Below, piece after piece: positions 35,402-47,527 of a stretch of DNA of 64,000 nt; positions within the stretch are counted from its first letter, which is position 1; every line of letters begins with the position of its first letter. The position numbers and the translations under genes are program-made. Under the pieces are notes generated by a model. It did not search any database. It had not been told where the DNA came from and worked only from the letters and a program-made list of their open reading frames with translations. Source of the stretch: Hysterangium stoloniferum (lineage: Eukaryota > Basidiomycota > Agaricomycetes > Hysterangiales > Hysterangiaceae); assembly GCA_015178975.1 (NCBI GenBank), contig WHVD01000003.1, forward strand, positions 558,001 through 622,000, written 5' to 3'.

Positions 35402-37871
35402 ATGCCCGTTCTTGTACCCCCCAAACCTCCTTCTCATCCCGTGATCAAACCCCTTTCCATAAATACCGCCGATGCATCCCGTCTTGCAAAGCAGTCAACG
35501 CTTCACCATCTCCTTAGTTCCCTTCCAGAACCCCCCGTTGGCCCTCCACCCGCTTTCACCAATCGTGAGACATGGATCAAGTCCCTGCCGCCCTCCCGCA
35601 GGTACAAGCTGCGTCAGGACGCCCTTGCAAGTGACAACATGTGCGTATTGAACCCCCTTTTTCATGTTCATGTCGATTGTGCTTACATTGCCTCCTCAGT
35701 GCGAATGACCCTAGCCCTAGGGTGCAAGCCAATGACGCCACGTCGCCCAACTCCCGGCCCCTTTCCATGAACTCCATGCTCTCCCCTACTTCTTGTGATA
35801 CGCTCGTCGCACCTTCTCACGACGCATCTGGCACGATTTCTGCCGCCAATACGAACAAAGCTGCCCATGCCCCTCTCTCCAATGGCAAACCTTGGCCTCC
35901 TTCCCCCCCAAGAGCCATCAAGCAAGCTATTGAGGCTGACGAACGTAGGAAATCCATGGACGGCATTAGCACTTGCGATTCCGGTCGCGATGCGGACGAT
36001 GAGCTGAGTGAAGAGTGGACTGAGGATGAGGCCTTCTTTGCTGGGCCTGCTATCCACAGACAGGCTCCTACGAGGCGCAAGCCCACAACTGAAGGTGAAG
36101 TGCACGAGAAGACTAAATGTGGTGCATTCGAGCCCGTAATTGAATCCGATTTCGATGGCGATGTCCCCCTCCCCCCCTTTGATGGCTCCATCGGTGTTGA
36201 TGTCACATCCCATTGCCAGGATGCCCAACCTGCTCTCCAACACAATTCTCAGACTTTAGAAACGAATGCATCCAATGCCGACCGTCGTGTTCGCAAATTG
36301 CCTTCTCCCATTCCCACGACAATCACACCAACCGACATGGTTGTTTACAAGAAGCGAATCGCTGAACCTATGTCCGTTTGGGTCGCTGATTACATCTGGA
36401 AGGTTGTTACTCATGGGATGTCCCTCCCACCGGAGTTTGTAGCTGATGACACCGGTTATGGGTATGTAGAAATAACTATTTCACTCGTCATATTCATTCT
36501 TACGTATTTCTGTAGAGCGCTTGCACGTGCATACCCTGTGCAGCCCCCCGACCATCTCTCCGACAGCATTCGAACTTTGCTTTGTGCGACGCTACTCCAA
36601 CCATCAGCCATCTTTTTAGCATTATGGTACATCGCCCGTTTCCCTGTCTTCTTTGGTATCTTTTCCTATGATCCCATACTTCAGAACAAGGAGTACAAGT
36701 TCCGCCTTGAGCTGTTGGGTGAAGGCTCCGAAGACTCGGGATCAAACAGGACAAGGCAGCTCTTGGAAGCCCATGCGCCTTTTAGACTGTTCCTTCTCGG
36801 CGTCATGCTGGCCAACAAATGGCTGGATGACAATACATTCTCTAACAAGACCTGGTATGTGGCTATGTTGCAGAATTTATCGAAACATAATCTCAAAGAA
36901 CCCTTCATAGGCATCAAGTATCCGGTGTTCCTATGCGTGCTTTGAATAGATTGGAAAGTCTTGGTCTTGATCTTCTATCCCACGACCTTTCATTGCTTCC
37001 ACAAGCATGGTCTCAATGGTTGGAGTATATGCAGAATTACCACCGTGCTCTCGCGCCTTATCCCGAGCCCATTGGGCCCCCAAAGGATACACCACACTAC
37101 GTCATACGCTGCGCTATCGAAGAGCTCATTGCTGCTGGAGCCCCGCCTTTGGCTACTGGTGTGATTCCCGAGCCTATTTTTCTTGGTCTGGCTGAACGTC
37201 GGCGAGATCGTGAGCATGAAAGACTTTCTAAAGAGCAACTGGATATTCTGAATGTTGATTTGGATGAAGATGGTCCCCTTAGAGATGAATATTTGCCGAA
37301 AAGGCAAGGGAAAGCTCGATCTGAACAGGGAAGACGGGTTAGTGATTCGTCTGCCAAGGTGCTCCCGCCCCCCGCTGAGTGGTCTCCCGCGGCCGATCCA
37401 CCGATCCATCGTACCAGACCAGTGTATGAAGCTGTCCAGAGAGCGCCTCCCGCTCCCATTTTGGCACATGCACATCCGCACGTTATTGAAACACAGTTGC
37501 CGTTTATGCACACGCACACCTACAGTTACCCAAATAGGACTGATGCTTCGTTACAGGATCATCCACCTAATTCGCACGTCCGCACTCATGGGCGAAACGC
37601 CAGCCATGACTGGACTTTTCCCCACAGCCAGCAATACTCTGGACAGTTTAATCAAAATTTCTACAGGGATAATGGCTATTCACCCCAACATAATGCAATG
37701 TATTCCTCCATTCCCGCCTTACCCTCTCACAACGCCACCCGACTTAGGCCATGGTCTGGCTCAACATTTCTACCCATCCGTCAGCATTCTCTAGGAGGCT
37801 ATCATTCTAGTGGAACATTTGATGCTCCCCCTGCCTCGGAACTCTTTCGTCCCACATGGTTGAGGACCTGA
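35402..37871 (+). CDS. PHO80/Clg1-like cyclin
   Basis: Exon 1 starts MPVLVPPKPPSHPVIKPLSI; a GTGCGT intron after about 35641 joins DN to IANDPSPR. The central exon has low-complexity sequence, then YKKRIAEPMSVWVADYIWKV, ARAYPVQPPDHLSDSIRTLL and AIFLALWYIARFPVFFG. The cyclin box is clearest at FRLFLLGVMLANKWLDDNTF and, across a 55-60 bp intron near 36855, NKTWHQVSGVPMRALNRLES. The C terminus is long, Pro/His-rich and probably disordered. PHO80-like cyclins bind Pho85-type kinases in nutrient and morphology control; the exact partner here is unknown. Total about 760 residues. Confidence 0.8.
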
Positions 37872-38987
37872 GCTTGACGTTCAGCAACCAATCATTGCCA
37901 TCGATTAATTGGTCTGCTATCCCTCTCATATACTTGTTCGGATGTCCTCCATTTTCTCATCACTGTCTGCCTCATCATCATCATCGATTTTTTTTTTGTC
38001 GGATTGTTAGTTACCGCTCTCACCAAACTCTCCTACCATGCGTGGAAGGACTTATAATTGGCGTTTGTTCGTATGTATCGTTTTCAACGCACATTTCACG
38101 ATCGCTCGTGTCTTCCTTCGGTTTGGTCGCGATCTGGACATATTCATCTCCGTCCATCGAGTATTGGTTTCTTGGCGGCTATTCCCTTTTGTCTGAGTAT
38201 TTATTTCGCAACCTCCTTCACTGTCAACATTTAGTTCTTTTGTTGTTGCGTTCAATCCAACGTCGTACATGGAATGCTGACGACGACGGCTCAAGAGAAC
38301 GACGGTCATCTCGGTTTCACCATAACATTGCTTTGTACCTAATCACTGGCTTGTTCCGATCTGCCCATCCACTCCATTTTTGCCGCCTTTTCTTTTATGA
38401 AAATAGCAAATCACAAAAACATATCATTTGTTTCCCTCTTTCTTCTGCACTTCATCCTCTGTCTGACAAGGAGAGTTGAACCTGTTCAATATCCCTTTGT
38501 CGTTGTGGCAGCTCTCCGTGGTTCCCCTGTACCAGGGTATTTTATCCGCGTTCCCCGATCCTGTCACCACTACATACCTATTATCCACACCATCCGTCCA
38601 GCAACTCTCCACCCTTATTCCTTTTCGCCGACGCCTCCACCTTCCTCTTCAACCCTCTTATCGCCTAGATAGTTATGCGTATTCCGGCGTTTGGAAGGTT
38701 TGCCCTTTCGTAGTCTTCGCCACATTCTGTCCTATGCCGTATTTGAATATGTCTTATATGGCAAAGCTCGGTACGATTGACTTGCGCTTAGAGTTCTCTC
38801 ATGCATGGGATGAGTACATTGCTTGTCAGAAAGTTAGTAACGAGCTACCATTCTGCTTCATTATGAACTTGAACAAGATGAGTAATAAATTAGTAGAATT
38901 GTTAGAAACTTATGTCAGACGTCACCGGTCACCCGTTGTGACACAAACTCTGAGTGGCACTGAAGTGCTTTATTCTAGCAGGACATT
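37872..38987. other. 1.1 kb intergenic region, no supported gene
   Basis: The first 700 bp are T/C-rich with a run of ten T at about 37988, as expected for a long 3' UTR of the cyclin. Open frames here (for example 37856-38479) have no recognisable domain and a composition driven by the pyrimidine bias. The last 200 bp must carry the RPB3 promoter. Confidence 0.45.
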
Positions 38988-40297
38988 ATGCCTGGCGATC
39001 CTACAGTACGAATACGCGACCTAAAGCGAGACAGAGTCAATTTTGTTCTTGAGAATGTTGATCTTGCGTGTGTGGATTTCTTTGTGTACTGAAGAGAAAG
39101 CCTGCTGAATAGAGCTCAGTTTTGCCAACTCGCTGCGTCGCGTCGTTATGGCCGACATTCCCACTGTTGGTGAGCTTTCCCCTACCTAAGGTGGTTGCGT
39201 GGTGTAAATTGGACACACCGAGACAGCTATCGACATGGTCGAAATCGAATCCAACACAACAGTCCTGGCTGACGAGTTCATTGCTCACCGGCTGGGCATG
39301 GTCCCGTTGATCAGCACAAATTGCGACGAAGGTATCCGATACACTAGAGTCTGTGACTTCGTTTTTCACACGCCATCGAAGCTCATGCATGGCCCAGGAG
39401 TGCAGCTGCGCATCACACTGCCAGTATTGTTCTGTAGAGTTACGACTCAATATAACTTGTCAAGAGGGCTCATTGGATATCACAAGCAACCATCTTGATG
39501 TCAACACTGGGTCACAGGGTATGGACGAGGGCGAGGCGGGGGATGAACCGAGTAAACGAGGGGACGGATTTGGGTGGCCTGTGGGGAAAGGTAAGTGTGT
39601 GGGAGGACTTTGTCGGCGTATCTTACTCCATCCATCTCTAGACGAGCCTGGTTTTCAGCCTGTACTGTTATGTAAGATACGAAAGGGGCAAGAGCTGAAG
39701 CTAAGGTGTATTGCTCGAAAAGTGAATTTCAATGCAACTTACACCATGTCATGAGATTGTTAACCGCATATCTGCTTACAGGGAATCGCGAAGGAACATG
39801 CAAAATGGTCTCCGTGTTCTGCAATTGCTTTTGAGTACGATCCACACAACAAGCTTCGCCATACTTCACATTGGTTTGAGCAAGACGAGCGGGCAGAATG
39901 GCCATTGAGTGAAAATGCAGTGGAGGAGGATCCTCCGAGAGAAGATGAACCATTCGACTTTCTTGCAAAACCGGAGAAGTTCTATATGACAGTGGAGACT
40001 GTTGGCAGTTTAAAACCAAAAGAAGTCATTATAAAGGTTTGTCATCTCCTGACTATTCTTGCACATCATAATGAAGTCCCATTTGTCGCGTAGGGATTAG
40101 AGGAGTTACAAACAAAGTTGGCAAATCTGATTCACGGTCTGAAAGCCAGCTCGGATGTTGAGCCCATGGAACCGAATGGACATATACCAATACATAATCC
40201 CCCAGCTCCCACATCCTCATGGGGGCCAACGACTTCAGTAATAAATGGCACAATGGGCGGCGGGTGGGAGAGTCCTACGTCGGGTTGGAATGTTTAA
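38988..40297 (+). CDS. rpb3: RNA polymerase II subunit Rpb3
   Basis: Exon 1 reads [20 protein letters not shown] and LENVDLA; next exons give [16 protein letters not shown] (the alpha-like dimerisation motif) and [21 protein letters not shown] spliced GTCTGT intron joins RYTR to [20 protein letters not shown], showing the C-x-C-x4-C-x2-C zinc site. Later comes [20 protein letters not shown] and [15 protein letters not shown]. The last exon ends [10 protein letters not shown] with TAA at 40295-40297. Rpb3 pairs with Rpb11 to nucleate Pol II assembly. It converges on CACTIN with 228 bp between stops. Confidence 0.95.
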
Positions 40298-40525
40298 TCA
40301 CATATCCGGGTTAATAGTGAATACCAGTATAAATATTCATTTTCTGACATCTGACCAGCCTTGTACAGCCACCTGTATCACAGGACTACACCGAGGACAA
40401 GGAAGTAATCATCTATCACTTTGCCACCATTACAACCAGTTATTACTTTGATATGCAAAATATGTATACAGAAACAACTTATTTCCTATAGAACTATAAA
40501 TTTAATCAGCTAACGAAGGAGCAAG

Positions 40526-42938
40526 TCACGAAGTTCGGGTACGAACATTACGGCGGAAGTTAAACCATAGGGATAGACATCCTCTATCAAAACTACTACG
40601 GAATCCACTGCATCCATCATGTTAAAATGGCTATAAATGACATTGCAAGAAACATACCGCTTATGGGAATACTCCCATTCACGATCAACTATGCGGAATG
40701 CAATGTCTTCATAAGGTGGACCAGCACTAAAATGTAGGAGAGCAGTCTCGGTGTCACCAGGCGTCCTGACGAGCTTGTATATTGGTGCTTTGGACTTATC
40801 AATAAGATCGGGGTAAAATATATTGAACTTCAAAAAACCCATCTTAAGTATAGGTGTGAAATGAGGCTTTATGAGCATATGTACCTTGTAACCTTGAACA
40901 ACCTTAGGCGGGGGGTTGTCCGTGCTAAACATGCCTATTTGAACCAATTGTTAACTAATATAAGCATGAGCAACTCACTCGTAATGAGTCTGGTTGTACT
41001 TGTTCCATTCATAACCGGTATGTACTCTGTTGAAGTACCGCGGCTTTCGCGGCCGATATTTATCTTCCCAAGTGTACGTGGTTGAGGTTATGTTTTCTTC
41101 AACATTGAATAGCTCCTCTTCTTCGTCCAGCTGTTTCTCCGCTTCAGCTCTATAGAGAGCTTCAGCATCCATATCGAAACCGGTCGTAATTTCTGTATCT
41201 GGTACTACCTCCTCCTGCTGATGCTGTTTCGTTACAAACCTAGACGACGCCACGCTTCGCCTCAAGGTAAGCTGAGTAAAGAAGACGAATAAGCTACGCT
41301 CAATAAGTTGACAGATGATGACTCACCAATGCCTCATGGTCTTCCTCCGCTGTATAAATATCAATGCCTCTCTCTTCATAAGGAAGTTGGGTAATGTCAA
41401 TAAGCTCCGGGCTCATAGACCGATCGTAGATGTCGATGTTCTCCGTTTTCGATGAAATCAAATCACGCACGACTCGACCAGTCGTTTCACTTTCCGGATC
41501 GTGCGTCTGATGTCTTGAATACGCATTCTTTTTAGCTACTCCGGCCAAAAGCTCCTCTTGTGCTTGGAAGGCCTCGTCTCTTTGACGTTTACGGAGTTGC
41601 TCTAAACGATTCCGTACAACGACTTCATGGACACTCTTCAATTTAGCCTAATATAACAAATCTTATTAGCACAATTAGACAACAATACGAATAATTTGGA
41701 TCGCCACCTTTGCCTTCCAAACAAAAAGGCTCTTTAGAAGACCTTCCCAGTAATCCGTGTCCAACGGCTCGCCACTCGAAAGCTTGGCCTGAACTTGCTG
41801 TTGGAGGGCCACTAGTTGCTCGTACGACTTTCCTGATAGCAATACAGATATTTCTGCTTCGACAGCGGCGTGTGATGCTAACACATCGGAACCCATCCTA
41901 ACACTGGCTCGAAGACGTTCGAGGCGATCTTTACACACAACCATCATATTCTAGAGTTCTCATAAGAGTCCGTAATAGACAAAAAGGCAGCAGAACGCGT
42001 ACGGTCCAGAAATCAATATTGACTTTGGAGGTCTCGAGAGTCAGATAGCGTTCAATATCTTCATGTAGTTCTTCTGTCTGTGCAAGTTCTAAATTCTTTA
42101 CAAAAGAAATCAGACAGAAAAACCATTTATTTCACCGGAAACATACCTCAAATATAGCGTAAGGTTCGTCCAAATCAATTTCCAACCCTGTGTCATCTAA
42201 TCCAAGCCCATCTTCCTCTTCGTCGTCCACATCACCAGCATATTTAAGATTCAAAGCCAAAAAGTCAATGGCTTTTGCTCTCTTTTCTTTCAACCTAATA
42301 CCAGCTCGTCGTTTTTCCTGCTCCAATTGAAATACTTCGTCTTTAGCAATCCATTCAGCCATTTGTGCGCTCTCGGCCAGTCTGCCCATCCTCGCTTCTT
42401 CTTCATCTCTGATGCGCTGCTCAACCTCTCTTTCCGCTCGTCTCCTATTCAATCGTTCCAGCTCTTCTTTAGCCTCCTGACGTCTCAAAGCATCCCTTCG
42501 TTGCGCCTCAGCTAGACTCAACCCAGATTTACGGTCTTTGTCGGCCTTCTTGTGCCAGCGGAACTGTTGACCTAGATTTGCATCGTGAAATGGATTATCA
42601 GTAGCACTGTATACGCTAAGTTCAGCCACTTGTCGAGCCTCTTCTTCCTCTCGGATACGTTGTTTCTCTGCTTTGCGCTCTTTACGTTCAACTGACTTGT
42701 CGCGTTTACGCCTATTGAGGAATGAGTATAAGATGTCACATTATGTGGCACATAACAACCTTTTGACCTTCTTATCGCCATCAGGACTCCTACTTCTCGC
42801 ATGTCTGGAAACACCTGAGTATTCGTTATCTCTGCCTCGTTTTCCAGAATGATCATCAGTACGAGATGATCCCGCATATGCTCGCTCTCGGTCACCATGG
42901 CTATTCCTATCGGGAGATGGTGAACGAAAACGGGGCAT
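40526..42938 (-). CDS. Cactin, spliceosome-associated protein
   Basis: The N terminus is an RS-like basic region (MPRFRSPSPDRN, HARSRSPDGD). It is followed by TDNPFHDANLGQQFRWHKK and the charged helical block with EAKEELERLNRRRAEREVEQ, which is the cactin mid domain. The C-terminal cactin domain is diagnostic: WEDKYRPRKPRYFNRVHTGY, then PHFTPILKMGFLKFNIFYPD and AGPPYEDIAFRIVDREWEYS. A GTATGT intron joins HKR to GFRSSFDRGCLSLWFNFRR, ending at TGA 40526-40528. Cactin supports splicing fidelity in fission yeast and animals. It is divergent from CLPX. Confidence 0.92.
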
Positions 42939-43040
42939 ATTCGATCTATACCAGTGTTAGGTACTTGAAGGTGTATGGATGATTGTGGGCGCTCTGCTTG
43001 AACTCGTGACTGTGACTTTTTGGTATGTCCGGTTAGATAG
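42939..43040. promoter_or_regulatory. Compact divergent promoter CACTIN / CLPX
   Basis: Only 102 bp separate the two divergent start codons (117 bp if CLPX starts at the second Met, 43056). No TATA box or clear motif is seen. Confidence 0.45.
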
Positions 43041-45360
43041 ATGACAGTATACTCGATGGCATGGCGTCCACGCTCGTTACGCCTGAACACTCGGAATATA
43101 CGCACACAGGCTCGACACGACTACAAACCTCGATATGAGTCAGAAGGGTCTGTTCAGAGGTTTGGTTTTACCACTCCTCGACAGCTGGTTCAATACCTAG
43201 ATGAGTTCGTAGTTGGTCAGGAGTTTGCGAAGAAGGTGTTAAGTGTAGCGTAAGCCTTGAATTAAATTTGTTATGTAAAATGTAACCCGTAGAATGAAAG
43301 TGTCTACAACCACTACAACCGTGTGCGAGCGAATCTGGCGACGTTCCAACCGGACGAGGATGTACCCACCGAATGGCCGAATCCCTCAACTGACAGAGAC
43401 CGTATGAAATTCGTTCCCGATGAAATGTGAACTATATTATTGATTGGCTTTCTTGCAGCTCGATTGAATCTGCAACCTACAACCCTATTCCCTCACCCTC
43501 ATCGCACTGGTTCTCTGTACCCCCGCCATCTCACACCGACTGCATTTGAGAAGAGCAATGTTCTTTTGATGTTTGTCTTGGATAATTTCCTACGATTCTT
43601 CTCTGATACATGCGTAAACGTAGTGGCCCTACAGGCTCTGGTCAGTCACATCGCTATGTACCTTTCCGTGGATCTTGACACATTGCAGGAAAAACGCTGC
43701 TCGCCCGCACCCTAGCGAAGATACTTGACGTACCGTTTTCTGTCAGCGATGCAACTTCGTTTACACAAGTACGTGAGATCATCTTCTAAACTAGCTCAGG
43801 AACTGATCTCCACAAGGCGGGATGTACGCTGTCGTTTCATTCATTTTGTCTTAAATTTGTTTTAATTTTCAGAATGTGATTCCCCCATTCATTAGATGTC
43901 GGGGAGGATGTAGACATGTGTATCCACCGTTTAGTAAGACTTCGGTGACCCTGCGAGTACTATCCGTACTTACGTTTACTGATAGTTACAAGCTGCACAG
44001 TGGGATGTCCGCAGGGCAAGGCAAGTTTCTGTACCACTATCTCGTCGCTATGAAGTAATTTTTATTTAGTACGGGTATCGTCTACATCGACGAGGTGGAC
44101 AAGCTTAGTCGCCGAGGCGGCAGTGGAGGACCAGATGGCACTCGTGATGTGGGTGGCGAGGGAGTCCAACAGGCACTTTTACGGATGATGGAAGGTGGCG
44201 CTGTTACAGTGCAAGCCAAAGGAGTTGTTGCAGAAAGTCAGGGTTCGAACCACCCTTCTGGAACTGTTGGCCCGGCTCCGGGAATTCCTCCGGGTTCTGA
44301 TGCCAGGAGAGGGCGGAGTATTAACGCTGGACGTAAGTTTTGCAAGTACCTTCTTACGAACAAACCATAATAACGCCGTTAATAGCCAATCATGAAATGT
44401 ATCAGGTCGATACTTCAAATGTGCTTTTTATATTCAGTGGAGCGTTCGTTGGTCTGGAGGCTGTGGTGAAACAGAGAGTCGCAAAAGGGGTACGGAATCC
44501 CTCGTATAGCCGAGTTTTCTGTGCTAACAGTTACTAAGTCTATTGGGTTTACTGCTAGTCTCTCCGATGGGAAATCCTCTGGAAACAGCGCATTTTTACC
44601 ATTCTTTACTCCCAATGGAGATCGAGCACCTAATTTTTTGGAGCTTGTCGAACCTTCAGGTAAGTGACCATGGCATCTTCTCTGACGCCTCTGATTATTG
44701 GGCAACTTTAGATCTTGTAAAATATGGGTAACGGCCATTTTAGCTTTTGCCTTGCGTGTTCAGCTGACGGCATCTATTCAGATTTATCCCCGAATTCATA
44801 TCTCGCTTGCCTACAATAACGACATTATCTCCACTATCCCCTGCGGACCTCTTGAGGATACTAACTGAGGTGAATGGATCTCTTGTCAGCCAATATACTG
44901 CGCTCTTTGGCTATTCGGGCGTCGAAATTCGTTTCACCAGTGCAGCATTACGCGAAATATGCATTAAGGCTGCAGAACGCGGTGGTGGTGCTCGTGGGCT
45001 ACGAGGTGTCATGGTATGTATCGCAGAAAAGTATTGCCACCCTCCGGAGTTCACTGTCATATTAGGAGAGCTTACTTCTGGATCCAATGTATGAAGTACC
45101 GTACGTGGCCTTCCTTGTGCTGATAGTCACTTGCTGACCCTTTATTTTCAGGGGATCCGTGAGTTATAATGATGATCAGACAAGTATATTCCGTTGATCG
45201 TAATTGAATTCAACAGAGCATTAGACATGTTTTAATCAATCAAGCGGTCGCTCGTGGAGGGGAGCCTCCATTGTACTGGTCGCGCGGAGAAGGTGCCGCA
45301 TTTTGGACGGCATGGGCGGAAGAGGAGTCTCGAGAGGATAAACCTAGCCATACCACATAA
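43041..45360 (+). CDS. Mitochondrial ClpX-type AAA+ unfoldase
   Basis: The N terminus ([20 protein letters not shown]) looks like a mitochondrial presequence; no zinc-binding domain is present. Motifs in order: [20 protein letters not shown], Walker [20 protein letters not shown] (split by an intron), pore loop [21 protein letters not shown], Walker [33 protein letters not shown], the ClpP-docking tripeptide in [25 protein letters not shown] and the small domain [15 protein letters not shown]. The last exon ends [12 protein letters not shown] at TAA 45358-45360. About nine introns; one (44021-44069) has a GC donor. ClpX unfolds matrix proteins, for ClpP or alone. The start at 43041 or 43056 is open. 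Confidence 0.93.
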
Positions 45361-45574
45361 CAAAGACGGACACGAGTAGTATAGACGTGGTGTAAGATTA
45401 CTAATGTACTTTGTTGGCTCTCCTGAGCGGTATTTTTATATATGTGTATGCATGTTATCGAATTGCAAAACGCAGGAAAGATACATGCGTGATGAAAAGA
45501 AAAACTGAGAAGTGTGGAAGTACGAGGCAAACAAAATCCTCAAACACGGTACGAAAGGAAAATAAAATCTACTC

Positions 45575-46534
45575 CTAGGCAGCAGGCTCAGCGGGGGGTG
45601 CATCTTCCGCAGCTTTAACGTCTTCCGTTTTCGTCTCCTCTGACGTTTCGGCTGGCTTAGGCTCCTCTGCCTGGGGCTCTTCGGCTTTAGCCTCACCACT
45701 GGCGGCGGCTGGCTCTTCTTCGGCCTTCTCTTCTGTTTTAGAGGCTAACTCCGCATTTGTTCGCTGTGCCTCCTCGAATTTTTCCTTGAACGCATTGGCA
45801 TCTGCCAAACAAAGTGTCGTTCAGGAGATGACCACGTTTTTTGCAGCGAAACACACATACTTTCAACATTTCCGAAACGAACGGCAAACGTCTCCGAGGT
45901 GGCGGTCTCGCTTTCAGAGATATCGGCCGCACACCTCCACACCCAGCTCCTATCGGACCCGATGTTGGGCTGGAGCTTCATGTCCGACGTGACTGGAGTA
46001 GGAGTAGCTAGTGAGGACACGAAGGATATGCGAGCGAGGGGGCGACGTACTAAGGTGGTTGGCGCAAACTTTCAAGGTTTTGTCGCGTCGCATCACCAGA
46101 CGCACTTTCTTGTGCTCCTTATGTGCGAGCAGACGAAGGTCGCCGGTGCCGCGCTCCTTCCATTCGGACGACGCAGTTTCAAAGCGGAAAAGTTTGGCAC
46201 GCCTGTAGACAGAGAAAGTGGGCACGGGTTAGGAAGGGTAGCGTAGAAAGATCGCTGTCGCACATTTTGAAGATGACGTCCTCGTCTTCTTCGTGAGTCT
46301 TAGTTTGAACCTGGTCAGTGAGCTTGATCACGGGCTCAAAATGAGTGTCGGCCTCCTCTTCCTAGGAAATAAAGGAATAGATGGTCAGGACACGCCAGCA
46401 AAAATAGGCAACCGCGAGACTATATTGGTGGCGGCCGATGGCTTCTCCAAGCATCCCATAACATCGGCTTAGATCCATGGTGAAGAAAAAAGAATTACCT
46501 TGTTCTGCTGAGGGTCACTGAAGGGATCAGACAT
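45575..46534 (-). CDS. RanBP1 / Yrb1, Ran-GTP binding protein
   Basis: Exon 1 is [12 protein letters not shown]; the next gives [20 protein letters not shown] and DEDVIFKM. The Ran-binding domain continues [40 protein letters not shown], then [15 protein letters not shown] and [11 protein letters not shown]. The C-terminal exon (45808-45575) has [16 protein letters not shown], followed by a Glu/Ala/Pro-rich acidic tail. RanBP1 assists Ran GTP hydrolysis at the cytoplasmic face of the nuclear pore. The domain and its order are complete. It is divergent from EMP24 (132 bp). Confidence 0.93.
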
Positions 46535-46666
46535 GATTGGGGGGATGTAAAGGTGAAGGTGGTGGAAGGATGGAAAAAACTACTGGTAGTGGTGCACAAT
46601 TGGGCCACGCGATATCCACGATGCCAAAGCGTCAACAACAATCGCCCCCACAAACATCCACGACAA

Positions 46667-47527
46667 ATGGCGCGAATGTGGGGTTGCGCAGTTCTGCTCT
46701 TTTCATTGTGGATTTCTCCATCTTTAGGTCATATAATTGAAGTACAGGCATCTCAAAAGGAATGTTTCTTCGAAGATTTACACGTTAATGACAAAGTACG
46801 TGTACACAGGTCATTTGAGTGGATGTGCTTCTGAAAGTGCGGCACAGATGACAGTTACATATCAAGTCGGAGGAGGAGGAAATCTTGACATTGATTTTTG
46901 GGTAAAATATCCATTATCTTCTGTAGCTTCTTTGTCCTTACAGTATTACTAGCTGGCCGATCCAAATGGCTTAGCAATAGGGAAACACTTGAAGCAATCA
47001 ACAGGCACAGTGTCCACTACTGCTGAAGTAGACGGAAGATATGAGTATTGCTTCTCTAATGCAATGAGTACAATAGCAGACAAAATCGTCAGGTAAGTCC
47101 CGAGCTGTCACTAAAACATGCCAACCCGAAAACTCTCTCCAACAGCTTCAACGTGCACGGGATAGTCTACGTCGGGGAGGATGGTTTGTTCTTCTCTCTG
47201 CGTATAATGCCTCATGATGTTGAGCACAACGTTGTCATTAGAGACTATCGCGCCCATCGAACGGGAAATCCGTGACTTGGCGAACGGCCTACAATCAGTC
47301 AAGGATGAACAAGAGTATATTGTCGTTCGCGAACGTGTGCACCGGAATACTGCTGAGTCGACGAATGACCGAGTAAAATGGTGGTCAATTATCCAGACCA
47401 TCGTACTTTTTGCCGTTGTTGGCTGGCAGATATATTATTTAAAGGTACGAAACTCTTACGGCACCTGTTCTAATATATGCTGAGTGAATGTCTGCAGTCC
47501 TTTTTCGAAGTTAAACGCGCTTTTTAA
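46667..47527 (+). CDS. emp24: Emp24/p24 family cargo receptor (p24-beta, TMED2-like)
   Basis: Signal peptide MARMWGCAVLLFSLWISPSL, then the GOLD domain: ECFFEDLHVNDK, MTVTYQVGGGGNLDIDFW, LADPNGLAIGK and YEYCFSNAMS with the two conserved Cys. The coiled coil and membrane end are IEREIRDLANGLQSVKDEQE, YIVVRERVHRNTAESTNDRV and IIQTIVLFAVVGWQIYYL. The cytosolic tail SFFEVKRAF contains the FF (COPII) motif and a KRxx-type (COPI) signal. TAA is at 47525-47527. It cycles between ER and Golgi. Its last two exons are copied, broken, at the start of each downstream repeat unit, so this is the parent copy. Confidence 0.94.

Noticed and set aside
37856..38479. 207-codon frame after the cyclin gene
   Set aside because: Overlaps the cyclin stop, sits in T/C-rich 3' UTR-like sequence and has no domain; composition alone explains it.
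38476..39024. 182-codon frame before RPB3
   Set aside because: Overlaps the RPB3 start in another frame and shows no conserved block; RPB3 needs its promoter here.
44241..44250. GGTTCGAACC, resembling a tRNA B box
   Set aside because: Lies inside a CLPX exon encoding SQGSNHP; no A box or cloverleaf could be built around it.
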